Assembly (NCBI RefSeq): GCF_936928535.1
Contig: NZ_CAKZHY010000057.1
Coordinates: 1-64,000, forward strand
DNA from: an uncultured Bradyrhizobium sp.
GTDB lineage: Bacteria > Pseudomonadota > Alphaproteobacteria > Rhizobiales > Xanthobacteraceae
DNA: 64,000 nt
Direction of reading: 5' to 3'
Shown: positions 27,403 to 36,542 of the stretch, piece after piece
Position numbering within the stretch: position 1 is the stretch's first letter
Layout of the letters: each line of letters starts with the position of its first letter
Position numbers and translations under genes: made by a program
The notes under the pieces: generated by a model
Told to the model about the DNA's origin: nothing
Databases searched by the model: none
What the model saw: only the letters and a program-made list of their open reading frames with translations

Positions 27403-28278
27403 ATGCTGATTGCATTCAAGCTCAAATTGCTGCTCGCTTGCGCCGCCGGCTTCGCTGGACCTCTGGCCATTGCGCCAATCGTGTCCGAGATGACAACGCG
27501 CGGCACGCAGGGCGAGCCTGCGATCGTCGAGATCGCCGCAGGCAGCTTCGTCTATCGCGAGGCCGGCGATTTCATCCGCGGCGGGCAGCAGGCCGAGGCG
27601 CCGCTGCACAAATTGCAATTCACGAAACCGCTGCATGTCATGCGCGAGCAGGTCTCCTCGGCGGACTACCAGCTTTGCGTACAGGATGGCGGATGCCGCG
27701 CGCTCGATCGCGGCGTCGCGATCGCGCTTGACCGTCCTGCGGTGCAGGTGAGCTGGCACGATGCACAAGCCTATGCGAGCTGGCTGTCGCGCAAGACCGG
27801 CCACCATTACCGCCTGCCCAGCGATGCCGAATGGGCCTTCGCGGCGGGCTCCCGCTTCAAGGACGACGGCGCTCCCGCAGACGCGGACAACCCGGCAAAA
27901 CGCTGGATCAGCCGCTACGAGCGCGAATCCGAACGCGACCTTTCCGACACCAATGCCTATCCCTTCGGCAAGTTCGGCCTCAACGAGCGCGGCGTGTCCG
28001 ATCTCGCCGGCAATGTCTGGGAGTGGACCTCGACCTGCTTCGTGCGCTCGCGCGTCGACGAGGCGGGCCATGCCGGCCGTCCGACCGTGAATTGCGGTGT
28101 ACGCGTCGCCGAAGGCGCGCACCGCGCCTATGTCACCGACTTCATCCGCGACGCCCGCGCCGGCGGCTGCGCGCAGGGCGTGCCGCCCGCCAATCTCGGC
28201 TTCCGCCTGGTGCGCGAGGAGCGATCCTGGGTCGCGAACGTGTCGATGCGGTGGGCAAAGGTGTGGGCGAGATCGTAG
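27403..28278 (+). CDS. nirV: NirV, formylglycine-generating-enzyme-like protein
   Basis: A 291-residue protein with an N-terminal signal or anchor segment (LLLACAAGFAGPLAIAPI) and a formylglycine-generating enzyme (SUMF1)-type domain. Landmarks are HYRLPSDAEWAFAA, GVSDLAGNVWEWTSTCF and ANLGFRLVREE near the end. This is the usual companion of nirK and is called NirV. Its biochemical role is not established, and it may help NirK maturation or nitrite metabolism. It lies 52 nt after nirK, behind a hairpin. ATG 27403 has CGGGA 8 nt upstream. An alternative TTG start lies six codons earlier. Downstream is a copy of the family A repeat. Confidence 0.92.
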   Translation: MLIAFKLKLLLACAAGFAGPLAIAPIVSEMTTRGTQGEPAIVEIAAGSFVYREAGDFIRGGQQAEAPLHKLQFTKPLHVMREQVSSADYQLCVQDGGCRALDRGVAIALDRPAVQVSWHDAQAYASWLSRKTGHHYRLPSDAEWAFAAGSRFKDDGAPADADNPAKRWISRYERESERDLSDTNAYPFGKFGLNERGVSDLAGNVWEWTSTCFVRSRVDEAGHAGRPTVNCGVRVAEGAHRAYVTDFIRDARAGGCAQGVPPANLGFRLVREERSWVANVSMRWAKVWARS

Positions 28279-28325
28279 CGAATTTGACGCGCGAATTGGA
28301 ATAGCGTTGGCGAAGCCTCATACTC

Positions 28326-28443
28326 CGTCATTGCGAGCGCTGCGAAGCAATCCAGAAATCCCTCCGCGGAGACAGCCTGGATTGCTTCGTCGCATCAGCG
28401 CAAAATTGCTACGCAATTTTGTCGCGAGCTCCTCGCAATGACG
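28326..28443. repeat. Intergenic palindromic repeat, family A (complete copy)
   Basis: The outer ends CGTCATTGCGAG (28326-28337) and CTCGCAATGACG (28432-28443) are exact inverted repeats. Nested inside, GAAGCAATCCAG (28344-28355) faces CTGGATTGCTTC (28377-28388), and a further short palindrome around CAAAATTGC lies near 28400-28422. The same blocks occur at 14840-14934. It fills most of the gap between nirV and the convergent GNAT gene. Confidence 0.85.
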
Positions 28444-28492
28444 GGTTTGGAACACACGCTCGCGTTCAATCGTCACCGTTCGTGCGGCGAGG

Positions 28493-29128
28493 TCAAATCT
28501 CCCGCGCGAACATCCGGAAGCCCGGCGCGCCGATCAGCGCCTCAAACGCGGGATCGCGCTTCTCTTCCGCGAAGGCAAAGCCGGCCTTGGCATAGGCGCG
28601 CTCGGCGGGCGCATTGCCGATCAGGAACGATATCGTTGCACGGCGGAAGCCCGCTGCCCTTCCCTTTGCCAGTGCGGATCCGATGAGTGCCTGCACGAGA
28701 CCGCGGCCGCGATAGGCAGGATCGGTCGCGACATGCTCGATCATCCAATCCCCCTCGCCGCCCTGAACCCAACAGTCCCGGACATAGGCGCCGCGTCGGC
28801 GGATTGCCTCCAGCTCGGACGCCGTCAGCCCCGTCGCTGCGCCGACCTCTGCGATCGCAGCCCATGCCGCCGGTCCGGTGCCGGCCGCGGGCACGGCACA
28901 GAGCGCAGCGGCGGGCCGGTCATCGCATTCGGCGATCAGAAAGTTTTGGTGGTGCCACATCGATACGGCCTGCGCGGTCGCGATGCGCGCGATGAAATCG
29001 CGGCACTGCTGTTCCGGCCAGCCGAGCGCAATGTCGAACCAGCCGCGCGGCCGGTAGCCGCGCTGCGATGGCAGGATGGTTTTTGCGATGAAATCGGCGT
29101 CGTCGGGACGCGCAGACCGTATCGTCAT
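28493..29128 (-). CDS. GNAT-family N-acetyltransferase
   Basis: A 211-residue protein with a single GNAT fold. The acetyl-CoA loop is seen at VATDPAYRGRGLVQALIGSAL (motif A, R-G-x-G-L), preceded by the beta4 strand DWMIEHVA and followed by ATISFLIGNAPAERAYAKAG, the typical motif B with the Asn and Tyr. The N-terminal third is less typical. The substrate is unknown; family members acetylate small molecules or protein N-termini. It is convergent with nirV across the palindromic repeat and lies 21 nt before the scoB stop on the same strand, so it may be read through from the scoAB operon. Confidence 0.88.
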   Translation of the reverse strand: MTIRSARPDDADFIAKTILPSQRGYRPRGWFDIALGWPEQQCRDFIARIATAQAVSMWHHQNFLIAECDDRPAAALCAVPAAGTGPAAWAAIAEVGAATGLTASELEAIRRRGAYVRDCWVQGGEGDWMIEHVATDPAYRGRGLVQALIGSALAKGRAAGFRRATISFLIGNAPAERAYAKAGFAFAEEKRDPAFEALIGAPGFRMFAREI

Positions 29129-29149
29129 GCGCGCCCCCTTGCGAAGACC

Positions 29150-29800
29150 TCAGCTGTTCTTCAGCGCCACACGAAACTCGGCTTCGGTCTTGGCCTTGAC
29201 CTCGTCGAGCGTGACGCCGTCGGCGAGCTCGATCAGCGCCATGCCACCGTCACCGTGCTTGTCGATGGTGAAGACGGCGAGATCGGTGACGACCATGTCG
29301 ACGACGCGCTCGCCGGTCAGCGGCAGATTGCACGTCTTCAGCAGCTTGGCGCCGTCCTTGGCAGAATGCTCCATCACCACGACGACGCGCTTGACGCCGG
29401 CGACGAGGTCCATCGCGCCGCCCATGCCCTTGACCATCTTGCCGGGGATCATCCAGTTGGCGAGATCGCCGTTCTGGGCCACCTGCATGGCGCCGAGGAT
29501 CGACAAATCCATGTGGCCGCCGCGGATCATGCCGAAGGAATCGGCCGACGAGAAATAGCTCGTCGACGGCAGCTCGCTCACGGTCTGCTTGCCGGCGTTG
29601 ATGAGATCGGCGTCTTCCTCGCCCTCGTAGGGGAACGGGCCCATGCCGAGCATGCCGTTCTCGCTCTGCAGGCTGACGTCCATGCCGTCGGGGATGTAGT
29701 TCGAAACCAGCGTCGGGATGCCGATGCCGAGATTGACGTAGTAGCCGTCACGCAGTTCCTTCGCGGCGCGTGCTGCCATTTGTTCGCGGGTCCAGGCCAT
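29150..29800 (-). CDS. scoB: 3-oxoacid CoA-transferase subunit B
   Basis: A 216-residue subunit B of a succinyl-CoA:3-oxoacid (or 3-oxoadipate) CoA-transferase. The catalytic glutamate lies in [14 protein letters not shown], the classical SENGxxGxGP motif. Other landmarks are [18 protein letters not shown] at the N-terminus and [19 protein letters not shown] in the middle. With subunit A it transfers CoA from succinyl-CoA to acetoacetate or a related 3-oxoacid, in ketone-body and PHB turnover. Its ATG overlaps the stop of subunit A by 1 nt, so translation is coupled. No pca genes surround it, so acetoacetate use is the likelier role than 3-oxoadipate. Confidence 0.95.
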   Translation of the reverse strand: MAWTREQMAARAAKELRDGYYVNLGIGIPTLVSNYIPDGMDVSLQSENGMLGMGPFPYEGEEDADLINAGKQTVSELPSTSYFSSADSFGMIRGGHMDLSILGAMQVAQNGDLANWMIPGKMVKGMGGAMDLVAGVKRVVVVMEHSAKDGAKLLKTCNLPLTGERVVDMVVTDLAVFTIDKHGDGGMALIELADGVTLDEVKAKTEAEFRVALKNS

Positions 29801-30537
29801 CAGACTTCAACTCCAGTGCCGGCCGCCGGCGCACTCGCTGGGCGCGGACGGGTGTTGCGGAATTCGATGCGCTTCTTGGCGGTGCCGACGTCGATAATAC
29901 GCTTCACGAAGATGCCGGGCGTGTGGATGTGATCCGGGTTGAGTTCACCGGCGGGAACCAGGTGCTCGACCTCGGCCACCGTGACCTTCGCGGCGGTCGC
30001 CATCATCGGGTTAAAGTTGCGCGCGGTCTTGCGGTAGACCAGGTTGCCGGCGGTGTCGCCCTTCCAGGCGTGCACGATGGCGAGGTCGGCGAACAGGCCG
30101 CGCTCCATCAGGTACTTCTCGCCGTCGAACTCCTTCACTTCCTTGCCCTCGGCGATCAGCGTGCCGACGCCGGTCTTGGTGTAGAACGCCGGAATACCGG
30201 CGCCGCCGGCGCGGATGCGCTCGGCCAGCGTGCCCTGCGGGTTGAATTCGAGTTCCAGCTCACCGGCCAGGAATTGCTGCGCGAACAGCTTGTTCTCGCC
30301 GACATAGGACGAGATCATCTTCTTGATCTGGCGGGTTTCCAGGAGGCGCGAGAGGCCGATGCCGTCGACGCCGGCATTGTTCGAGACGACCGTCAGACCC
30401 TTGACGCCGGAGTCGCGGATCGCATCCGACAGCGCCTCGGCGATGCCGCAGAGGCCGAAGCCCCCGGACATGATCATCATGTTGTCCTTGAGAACGCCCT
30501 CGAGCGCCGATTTGGCGTCGGGATAGACCTTGTTCAT
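29800..30537 (-). CDS. scoA: 3-oxoacid CoA-transferase subunit A
   Basis: A 245-residue subunit A of the CoA-transferase encoded with the next gene. The glycine-rich CoA-binding segment [17 protein letters not shown] (near residues 20-36) and the later [19 protein letters not shown] are family hallmarks. The last residues ([12 protein letters not shown]) form a short flexible tail. The start ATG 30537 opens [15 protein letters not shown], normal for the family. It is the first gene of the scoAB pair. About 280 nt upstream separate it from a divergent AsmA-like gene, and promoters for both should lie there; I see no clear motif. Confidence 0.95.
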   Translation of the reverse strand: MNKVYPDAKSALEGVLKDNMMIMSGGFGLCGIAEALSDAIRDSGVKGLTVVSNNAGVDGIGLSRLLETRQIKKMISSYVGENKLFAQQFLAGELELEFNPQGTLAERIRAGGAGIPAFYTKTGVGTLIAEGKEVKEFDGEKYLMERGLFADLAIVHAWKGDTAGNLVYRKTARNFNPMMATAAKVTVAEVEHLVPAGELNPDHIHTPGIFVKRIIDVGTAKKRIEFRNTRPRPASAPAAGTGVEV

Positions 30538-30820
30538 GCAAAAACCCTCGACTTAAACCTGAGAGGCGTCGCGCCCTTATTGGCGGCGATTATTAGGCGA
30601 AATCGTCCGAAGCCGTCAATGATACGGGGTTCTCCGTTCCGAAGGGCGGTGCTAGAAGCTGCCCACGCGGTGGGCAGGACCGTCCGCGGCCTTGAAAGCG
30701 ACAAGAAAACCCATCAAGTTGCGGCACTTAACATAACGGGGCTTGGGCAGGATCTTGGGCGCGGGGCGCGCAGGTTTCCGGCCCCGCCTTTCCGGCTCAA
30801 ACGACCAACCCGATCAGGAC

Positions 30821-32722
30821 ATGCCATTGACCATGGCCCAAGGAATGAAGCGCCTCGGGACGCCGATTGCGGCGCTGCTCGGCGTCGCGCTGATCGCCCT
30901 GATCGCGACCTCCTGGCTCATCAACCGCGACGCGCTGCGCAAGGCGGTCGAAGCGCAGATCCGCGACGTCACCGGGCTCGAGCTCAGCGTGGCGGGCAAC
31001 ATCGACATCTCCGTGCTGCCGGCGAGCTACATCTCCTTCCATGACGTCGGCCTCAAGGGCGGCGGCACCGCGGACCCCGCGCTCCATGTCGACGTGCTCA
31101 CCGCCAACCTTCGGCTGCTGCCGCTGCTGCTGCAACGCTTCGAGATCGCCGACCTGACACTGCTGCGGCCGCATATCCATGTCGGCCTGAAGCCGGACGG
31201 CGAGAGCAACTGGACGCCCTTCATCCAGACCATTGCGCGGACGATGAAGCCCGGCGCCGACAACCAGGTCTCGTTCTCCGAGATCAGGATCCAGGACGGC
31301 GTGCTCGATTATGTGGACGTCGCCACCAATGCCACCGAGAAGTTCGAGGACATCGACCTGTCGCTGGCCTGGCCCTCGATCTCGCGCTCCTTCGCCGCGA
31401 CCGGGCAGTTCGACTGGCGCGGCGAGCGCGTCGACGGCTCGATCAGCTTTGCCGATTTCGTCGCGGCGCTCTCGGGCGAGCGCTCCGGCCTGAAGGCGCG
31501 CATCGCCAGTGCGCCGCTCAAGCTCGCCTTTGACGGCAGCGTCGCCAACCGCACCAGCCCGATGATGGAGGGCACGCTCACCATCGACAGCCCGTCCTTG
31601 CGCAACGCGCTGCGCTGGACCGGCCAGCCGCAGCCCGGCAGCGGCGGATTCGGCCGCTTCGCGCTGAAGGCGCGCGCCAATGTCGTTGGCGCCTCGATCG
31701 CGCTGACCAACGTCAATGTCGAGCTCGACGGCAACACCGCCGAAGGCGTCATGACCTATGCCAATAACGGCCGGCAGACCCTGCAGGCGACGCTCGCCGC
31801 CGACGCACTCGACTTCACGCCCTATATCTCCACCTTCCGCCTGCTCGCGAGCGGCGCACGCGACTGGAACAGGCAACTGTTCGATCTCAACGGACTTTCG
31901 AGCACCGACCTCGACATGCGCCTCTCGGCGGCCAAGCTGACGGTCGGCCCGACCAGGCTCGGCCGCACCGCGATCGGCGCCAATTTGCGCAACGGCACGC
32001 TGGCGCTTTCGGTCGGCGAGGCCCAGATCTATGGCGGCATCGCCAAGGGCTCGTTCGGCATCTCGCGGTCCGACACCGTCGCCGACATCAAGGCGCAATT
32101 CCAGTTCACCGACGTCGATCTTCAGGCGTGCGCCTCCGAACTGTTCGGCCTCAACAAATTGTCCGGCCGCGGCAACGTCAACGTGTCCTTGGCCGCCTCC
32201 GGTTCGAGCCCGTTTGGCCTCGTGCAATCGCTCGACGGCACCGCCTCCGTGACCGGACACGACGGCGCCATCTCGGGCTTCAACGCCGAGCAACTCTTGA
32301 AGCGGCTGGAGCGCCGGCCTCTGTCCGGCGGCGGCAATTTCCGCAACGGCACGACCCCCTATGACAACCTCACCATCGCGGTGAAATTCGCCGACGGAAT
32401 CGCCACCGCCGAGGACATCCGCATCGAGGGACCGGCGGCGAAGATCACGCTCACCGGCACCGCGTCGGTGCCGACGCGCGAATACGACATGAAGGGTGTG
32501 GCGAGCCTGAACACGACGTCCGGCTTTCAACTGCCCTTCATGGTGCAGGGGCCCTGGGACGATCCGCTGATCTTCCCCGATCCCGAGGCCCTGATCCGCC
32601 ATTCGCCGGCGGCATCTCCGTTCCTCGATCTCCTGAAGCAACGCATCACCGGCGGCAAGCGGCAGGCGCCGGAGGGATCGCCGACGGCGGAAAACGCCAA
32701 AGAGGGCGCCAAGTCCAATTAA
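30821..32722 (+). CDS. AsmA-family protein, membrane anchored
   Basis: A large protein of about 633 residues with one N-terminal membrane helix (AALLGVALIALIATSWLINR), followed by a long periplasmic part. The start of that part, VEAQIRDVTGLELSVAGNID, is characteristic of AsmA-like proteins. The C-terminal AsmA_2 region includes SGRGNVNVSLAASGSSPFGL, SLDGTASVTGHDGAISGFN and PTREYDMKGVASLNTT. Relatives form beta-grooves that move lipids between the inner and outer membrane. Several in-frame starts exist (30821, 30833, 30845); none has an ideally placed ribosome site, so the exact N-terminus is uncertain. It is monocistronic, ending 21 nt before the convergent dctA stop. Confidence 0.88.
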   Translation: MPLTMAQGMKRLGTPIAALLGVALIALIATSWLINRDALRKAVEAQIRDVTGLELSVAGNIDISVLPASYISFHDVGLKGGGTADPALHVDVLTANLRLLPLLLQRFEIADLTLLRPHIHVGLKPDGESNWTPFIQTIARTMKPGADNQVSFSEIRIQDGVLDYVDVATNATEKFEDIDLSLAWPSISRSFAATGQFDWRGERVDGSISFADFVAALSGERSGLKARIASAPLKLAFDGSVANRTSPMMEGTLTIDSPSLRNALRWTGQPQPGSGGFGRFALKARANVVGASIALTNVNVELDGNTAEGVMTYANNGRQTLQATLAADALDFTPYISTFRLLASGARDWNRQLFDLNGLSSTDLDMRLSAAKLTVGPTRLGRTAIGANLRNGTLALSVGEAQIYGGIAKGSFGISRSDTVADIKAQFQFTDVDLQACASELFGLNKLSGRGNVNVSLAASGSSPFGLVQSLDGTASVTGHDGAISGFNAEQLLKRLERRPLSGGGNFRNGTTPYDNLTIAVKFADGIATAEDIRIEGPAAKITLTGTASVPTREYDMKGVASLNTTSGFQLPFMVQGPWDDPLIFPDPEALIRHSPAASPFLDLLKQRITGGKRQAPEGSPTAENAKEGAKSN

Positions 32723-32743
32723 CGCGGCCGAGGCAACGCGCCG

Positions 32744-34126
32744 TCAAGCGGCCGATTGCGTGGTCGCGATCCAGCCCTTGTCCTCGCGCACCGATGTTGC
32801 TCCGGTCCTCGTTCCGACAGGGGCGACGGAGGCGCCGCTTTGGCCGAGTTCACGGGCCAGCACCTCGCGGTCACAGGCGTTCTCCCACAGTGAAACGGTG
32901 ATGGCGGCAACACAATTGCTGATCATGCTGGTCAGGGCCCGCGCTTCCGACATGAACCGGTCGATGCCAACCAGCAGCGCCACGCCGGTCACGGGCAGAT
33001 CGGGCATCACGGTGAGAGTCGCGACAAGTGCGACGAAGCCGCTCCCGGTGACGCCCGCTGCCCCCTTGGACGTCAGCAACATCAATCCGAGCATGGCCGC
33101 GATCTGTCCCCATGACAGGTGAATGTCGCAAGCCTGCGCGATGAAAATGGAAGCGAGCGTGAGATAGATGGCGCTGCCGTCCAGATTGAACGAGTAGCCC
33201 ATCGGCAAGACGAGCCCCGATACGCCTTTTTGGCATCCGAGCTGCTCCAGCTTGCGCAGTGCGCCAGGCAGCGCCGGCTCGGACGATGACGTGCCGAGCA
33301 CGATCAACAATTCCTCTTTGAAGTAGCGGATGGTCCTCCACAGGCTGAAGCCGTTCAGCCGCGCCAACATGCCGAGGACGACGACGACGAAAACGGAGCA
33401 GGCGACATAGAAGGTCAGGATCAGCAGTCCGAGCGAGCCGATCGAACGTACGCCGTAACGTCCCACCGTGAACGCCATGGCACCGAAGGCCCCGAGCGGC
33501 GCGAGCTTCATGATGAAGCCGAACGACACAAACAGCACGTGGGAGAACGAGGCGATGGCCTTTGTCACCGCGGCCCCCTCATCGCCGGCACGGCTCAAGC
33601 CAAAAGCGATCAGGATGGCGACCAGCAGGACCGGCAGGACCTCGCCATCGGCAAACGCTCCAAAGAATGAATGTGGAATGATGTGCAGCATGAAGTCCGC
33701 AAATCCGGTCGCAGCCGCCTGCTTGGTGAATTTGGCAGCGACCGACGGATCCAGCGTACTCACCGATACATGCATGCCTGCTCCCGGCTGGATCAGGGAT
33801 ACAGCCGCCAGTCCGGCCAGCAGCGCGAGCGCGGTCAGCAGATAGAACAGCGCCATCGATTTCACCAGCGTGCGGCCGACCTCGCGGGAATCGCTGATGC
33901 TGTTGATGCCACTCACGATGGTGCAGAACACGATCGGTGCGATCATCATCTTGACCAGCTTGACGAAGCCGTCGCCGAACGGCTTTAGAGCGGCACCGAA
34001 TTCGGGCCAGAAATGGCCCGTGGCGACGCCCAGCAAGACTCCGATCAGGACCTGGACGTAGAGAACCCGGTAGAATGGCTTCCGTGCCTCGGTGCTTCCG
34101 TGTCCACGCCAAGTTTCCTTGTGCAT
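32744..34126 (-). CDS. dctA: C4-dicarboxylate transporter DctA-like (DAACS family)
   Basis: A 460-residue sodium- or proton-coupled dicarboxylate symporter. Landmarks are the N-terminal YVQVLIGVLLGVATGHFWP, the serine-rich re-entrant loop LGTSSSEPALPGALRKLE, the substrate-binding LPMGYSFNLDGSAIYLT, and the second loop LLTSKGAAGVTGSGFVALVA. These are standard in DctA and GltP proteins. I start at ATG 34126 (MHKETWRGHG), with GGGAG 8 nt upstream; the frame continues upstream into prpF-like DNA. It lies 52 nt downstream of the PrpF-like gene and is probably co-transcribed, under the divergent LysR regulator. That context suggests uptake of a di- or tricarboxylate processed by the isomerase, not only succinate. 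Confidence 0.9.
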   Translation of the reverse strand: MHKETWRGHGSTEARKPFYRVLYVQVLIGVLLGVATGHFWPEFGAALKPFGDGFVKLVKMMIAPIVFCTIVSGINSISDSREVGRTLVKSMALFYLLTALALLAGLAAVSLIQPGAGMHVSVSTLDPSVAAKFTKQAAATGFADFMLHIIPHSFFGAFADGEVLPVLLVAILIAFGLSRAGDEGAAVTKAIASFSHVLFVSFGFIMKLAPLGAFGAMAFTVGRYGVRSIGSLGLLILTFYVACSVFVVVVLGMLARLNGFSLWRTIRYFKEELLIVLGTSSSEPALPGALRKLEQLGCQKGVSGLVLPMGYSFNLDGSAIYLTLASIFIAQACDIHLSWGQIAAMLGLMLLTSKGAAGVTGSGFVALVATLTVMPDLPVTGVALLVGIDRFMSEARALTSMISNCVAAITVSLWENACDREVLARELGQSGASVAPVGTRTGATSVREDKGWIATTQSAA

Positions 34127-34178
34127 TCTCGCTTCTCCCATGCTTCTATTTTCTTGATCGCGGCGGAGGCGGCAGGTC

Positions 34179-35252
34179 TCAGGCCGCCAGCATCGAATGC
34201 GGCACGTGCGACCGGCGCGCAAAGACCTGGCCCTCGAAGATGCGCCGGGCTGTCCGCTGCACTCGGGCGATCGGCCCAGGCTCCAATCGGACGACGAGCT
34301 GGCCGGAGGGATGGGCGAGCGTGATCGCGACCGGCGGCACCAGCGGTCCGACCATCTCCGCCGCAATCGTCCCTGGCGTGACACACGCCGTCGCGAGCGC
34401 GACGGCGCCAGTGACCGCCAGCGCGCTATGGCAGTCGTGCGGCATGAAGTATCGCGTGCTCAACGTCGCCTCGCTGGTAGGCGCGATCAGAATCGGCTTC
34501 GGGATCACCATTGACCCGGGATCCGGAAAGCCCATCAGGCGTCCGGCCTCGACCCGCAGACTTTCGAGACGCCTGCGGAAGCCGCTGTCGGCGAAATCGG
34601 AAGGGGCCTCGCGGCCGGTGCATCCAAGATCTGCGGCGCGGACCAGCATGACCGGCATCGCCGCGTCGATGCAGGTTACATCGATCCCTTCGATGCGGTT
34701 GGTCGGCCGCCCCGTCGGCAGCAGGCGGCCCGTCCGTGCACCGGCGGCATTTGGAAACGACAATTCGACAGGTGCGGCCGTTCCAGGCACGCCGTCGATT
34801 CGCGCCTCACCCTCGTAAGTCACCTTCCCTCCGGGGGTGGCAACTGTCGCATCAATCAGCTTGCCGGTGTTCACATTGTGGATGCGGAGATGGGTTCGGT
34901 TTCCGCTGGCGGCGACGAGCCCTGCTTCGATCGCGAACGGCCCCACGGCCGCCAGCATGTTCCCGCAGTTCGGCGACGTGTCGACGATCCCTTCACGAAC
35001 ACGAACCTGGGCAAACAGGTAGTCGACATCGGCCCCGGGTACTGTTGCCGGGCCAACGATCGCGACCTTGTTGATAACCGCATTGCCGCCACCGATTCCG
35101 TCGATTCCAAGATCGTGTCCGCCTCCCATCACGGACAACAGGACCGCATCGCGCAATGCGGGATCAGCCGGAAGATCGCGGCTCAGAAAGAACGGCCCGC
35201 GCGACGTCCCGCCGCGCATGACCACACAGGGAATGGCAATCTGATCGTTCAT
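34179..35252 (-). CDS. PrpF-family isomerase (4-oxalomesaconate tautomerase-like)
   Basis: A 357-residue protein of the PrpF/DUF453 family, which shares the diaminopimelate epimerase fold. The start IPCVVMRGGTSRGPFFLSRD is typical. Cofactor-free isomerisation in this fold uses a Cys/Lys pair, and the likely base Cys lies in DTSPNCGNMLAAVGPFA. Later landmarks are GRLLPTGRPTNRIEG, STRYFMPHDCHSALAVTGA, and the final HPSGQL. Members are 2-methylaconitate isomerases or GalD-type 4-oxalomesaconate tautomerases. No prpC, prpD or gal genes are next to it, so I cannot choose between them. It is followed by dctA on the same strand, and a LysR gene diverges upstream. Confidence 0.88.
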   Translation of the reverse strand: MNDQIAIPCVVMRGGTSRGPFFLSRDLPADPALRDAVLLSVMGGGHDLGIDGIGGGNAVINKVAIVGPATVPGADVDYLFAQVRVREGIVDTSPNCGNMLAAVGPFAIEAGLVAASGNRTHLRIHNVNTGKLIDATVATPGGKVTYEGEARIDGVPGTAAPVELSFPNAAGARTGRLLPTGRPTNRIEGIDVTCIDAAMPVMLVRAADLGCTGREAPSDFADSGFRRRLESLRVEAGRLMGFPDPGSMVIPKPILIAPTSEATLSTRYFMPHDCHSALAVTGAVALATACVTPGTIAAEMVGPLVPPVAITLAHPSGQLVVRLEPGPIARVQRTARRIFEGQVFARRSHVPHSMLAA

Positions 35253-35371
35253 GGCTGTTCCGTTCGGCGAGATTCTTGGCTCGAACCGAACATCCTCTCT
35301 TGCAACTCTTCTGTAAAATGCAAATATCTGAAGTATTAATGCGTATATTGGTATAATTTCGGGATGGGGCC
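35253..35371. promoter_or_regulatory. Divergent promoter region of prpF-like/dctA and lysR
   Basis: This 119-nt gap is clearly AT-richer than its surroundings, especially at 35315-35360. It contains ATTAATGCGTATATTGGTAT, an interrupted dyad of the kind bound by LysR proteins. It must hold the start signals for both divergent genes. The exact operator is inferred, not demonstrated. Confidence 0.5.
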
Positions 35372-36310
35372 ATGAACGCGGAACTGCTCGACCTCAGGGC
35401 ATTCATCAGCGTCGCGGAGACGGGAAGCTTCGTGCGCACCGCCAAGGCGCTGAACCTGTCTCAGCCGGCGCTCAGCCGACGCATTCAGAAGCTCGAAGAA
35501 AGTCTCGGAGCGCCGCTGTTCGAACGCTCGACGCGTCATGTCAATCTCACCATGACTGGCCGGGACCTGCTGCCGAAGGTGCGCCGCCTCATCGACGAGT
35601 TCGAGACGTCGGTGCTCGCGATCCACGATATCGGCGCGCGAAGTTCGGGCCTGGTCTCGGTGGCTGCGGTGCCGACGGCGGTGTTCTATTTCCTGCCGCG
35701 CGCGATCGGCCGGTTCGCCGACGCGTACCCTCGCATTCGCATTCGGATTCTGGACATCGGTGCCAACGAAGGATTGGAGGCGGTCGCACGCGGCGAGGTC
35801 GACTTCGGCATCAATTTCATCGGGGCTTCGCATGCCGAGATCGAATTCGAGAAACTGGTCGAGGATCCCTTCGTGCTGGCTTGCCGTCATGACCATCCAC
35901 TGGCATCGCGCAAGCAAGTCAGCTGGTCGGAAATCGTGCCGCACCGGGTCATCACCGTCGGTCGCAACAGCGGCAATCGCGCATTGATCGACAATGCGCT
36001 GGCGCGACAGGGGTTGCAGCTAAACTGGTCCTACGAGGTCGCACATCTCTCCGGCTCGCTTGGCTTGGTCGAAGCGGGCCTCGGCATCGCCGTGCTCCCG
36101 AAACTGGCGACGCCCGCTGCCGGCCATCCGATCATTCACACCATCCGTCTGGTCGAGCCGGAAGTGTCGCGGACGATCGGCATCGTGCGCAGACGCGAGG
36201 CGACATTATCCCCTCATGCCAGCCAATTTCTGAAGATGCTTCTGGAGGCATGGCGCGCTCCTCCCGTGACCGGCGGGCAAGGCAAGCCGCGCACGTCCCG
36301 CTTGAAGTAG
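35372..36310 (+). CDS. LysR-family transcriptional regulator
   Basis: A 312-residue LysR regulator. The winged HTH covers residues about 1-62, with LRAFISVAETGSFVRTAKAL, then NLSQPALSRRIQKLEESLGA and LFERS. The effector domain follows, with VLACRHDHPLASRKQVSW and a typical YEVAHLSGSLGLVEAGLGIA segment. It is divergent from the prpF-like/dctA pair across a 119-nt AT-rich gap, the classical arrangement for a LysR gene and its target. It therefore probably controls uptake and isomerisation of a carboxylate, with that acid or a product as co-inducer. No other target is suggested by the context. Confidence 0.93.
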   Translation: MNAELLDLRAFISVAETGSFVRTAKALNLSQPALSRRIQKLEESLGAPLFERSTRHVNLTMTGRDLLPKVRRLIDEFETSVLAIHDIGARSSGLVSVAAVPTAVFYFLPRAIGRFADAYPRIRIRILDIGANEGLEAVARGEVDFGINFIGASHAEIEFEKLVEDPFVLACRHDHPLASRKQVSWSEIVPHRVITVGRNSGNRALIDNALARQGLQLNWSYEVAHLSGSLGLVEAGLGIAVLPKLATPAAGHPIIHTIRLVEPEVSRTIGIVRRREATLSPHASQFLKMLLEAWRAPPVTGGQGKPRTSRLK

Positions 36311-36542
36311 GTGCCACTGGCGACGAGCAGGTGTGCGGAACTGCATGGCCCACAGAAACGCCCGAGGCGAATTGATCAGCCGGAATCGATGCGGCGATTG
36401 GATCGATACGAGCGTTAAGCATCTCCGAGAGCCCTGCAACCCTCGACCTAGGTCTGACAACATGCCGCTAGATCGGATAGCGCCCATGCGCTAGTGTTTT
36501 ATACGACCGGTTAAAAACTCCGGCCGTTTGAGGGAGAAAAAC

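Noticed and set aside
14808..28443. Family A elements as a CRISPR array
   Set aside because: There are only two widely separated copies, with internal inverted repeats instead of regular direct repeats and spacers, and no cas genes.
30797..32641. Open frame of about 610 codons opposite the AsmA-like gene
   Set aside because: The AsmA-like reading has a membrane helix and family motifs. This frame has neither.
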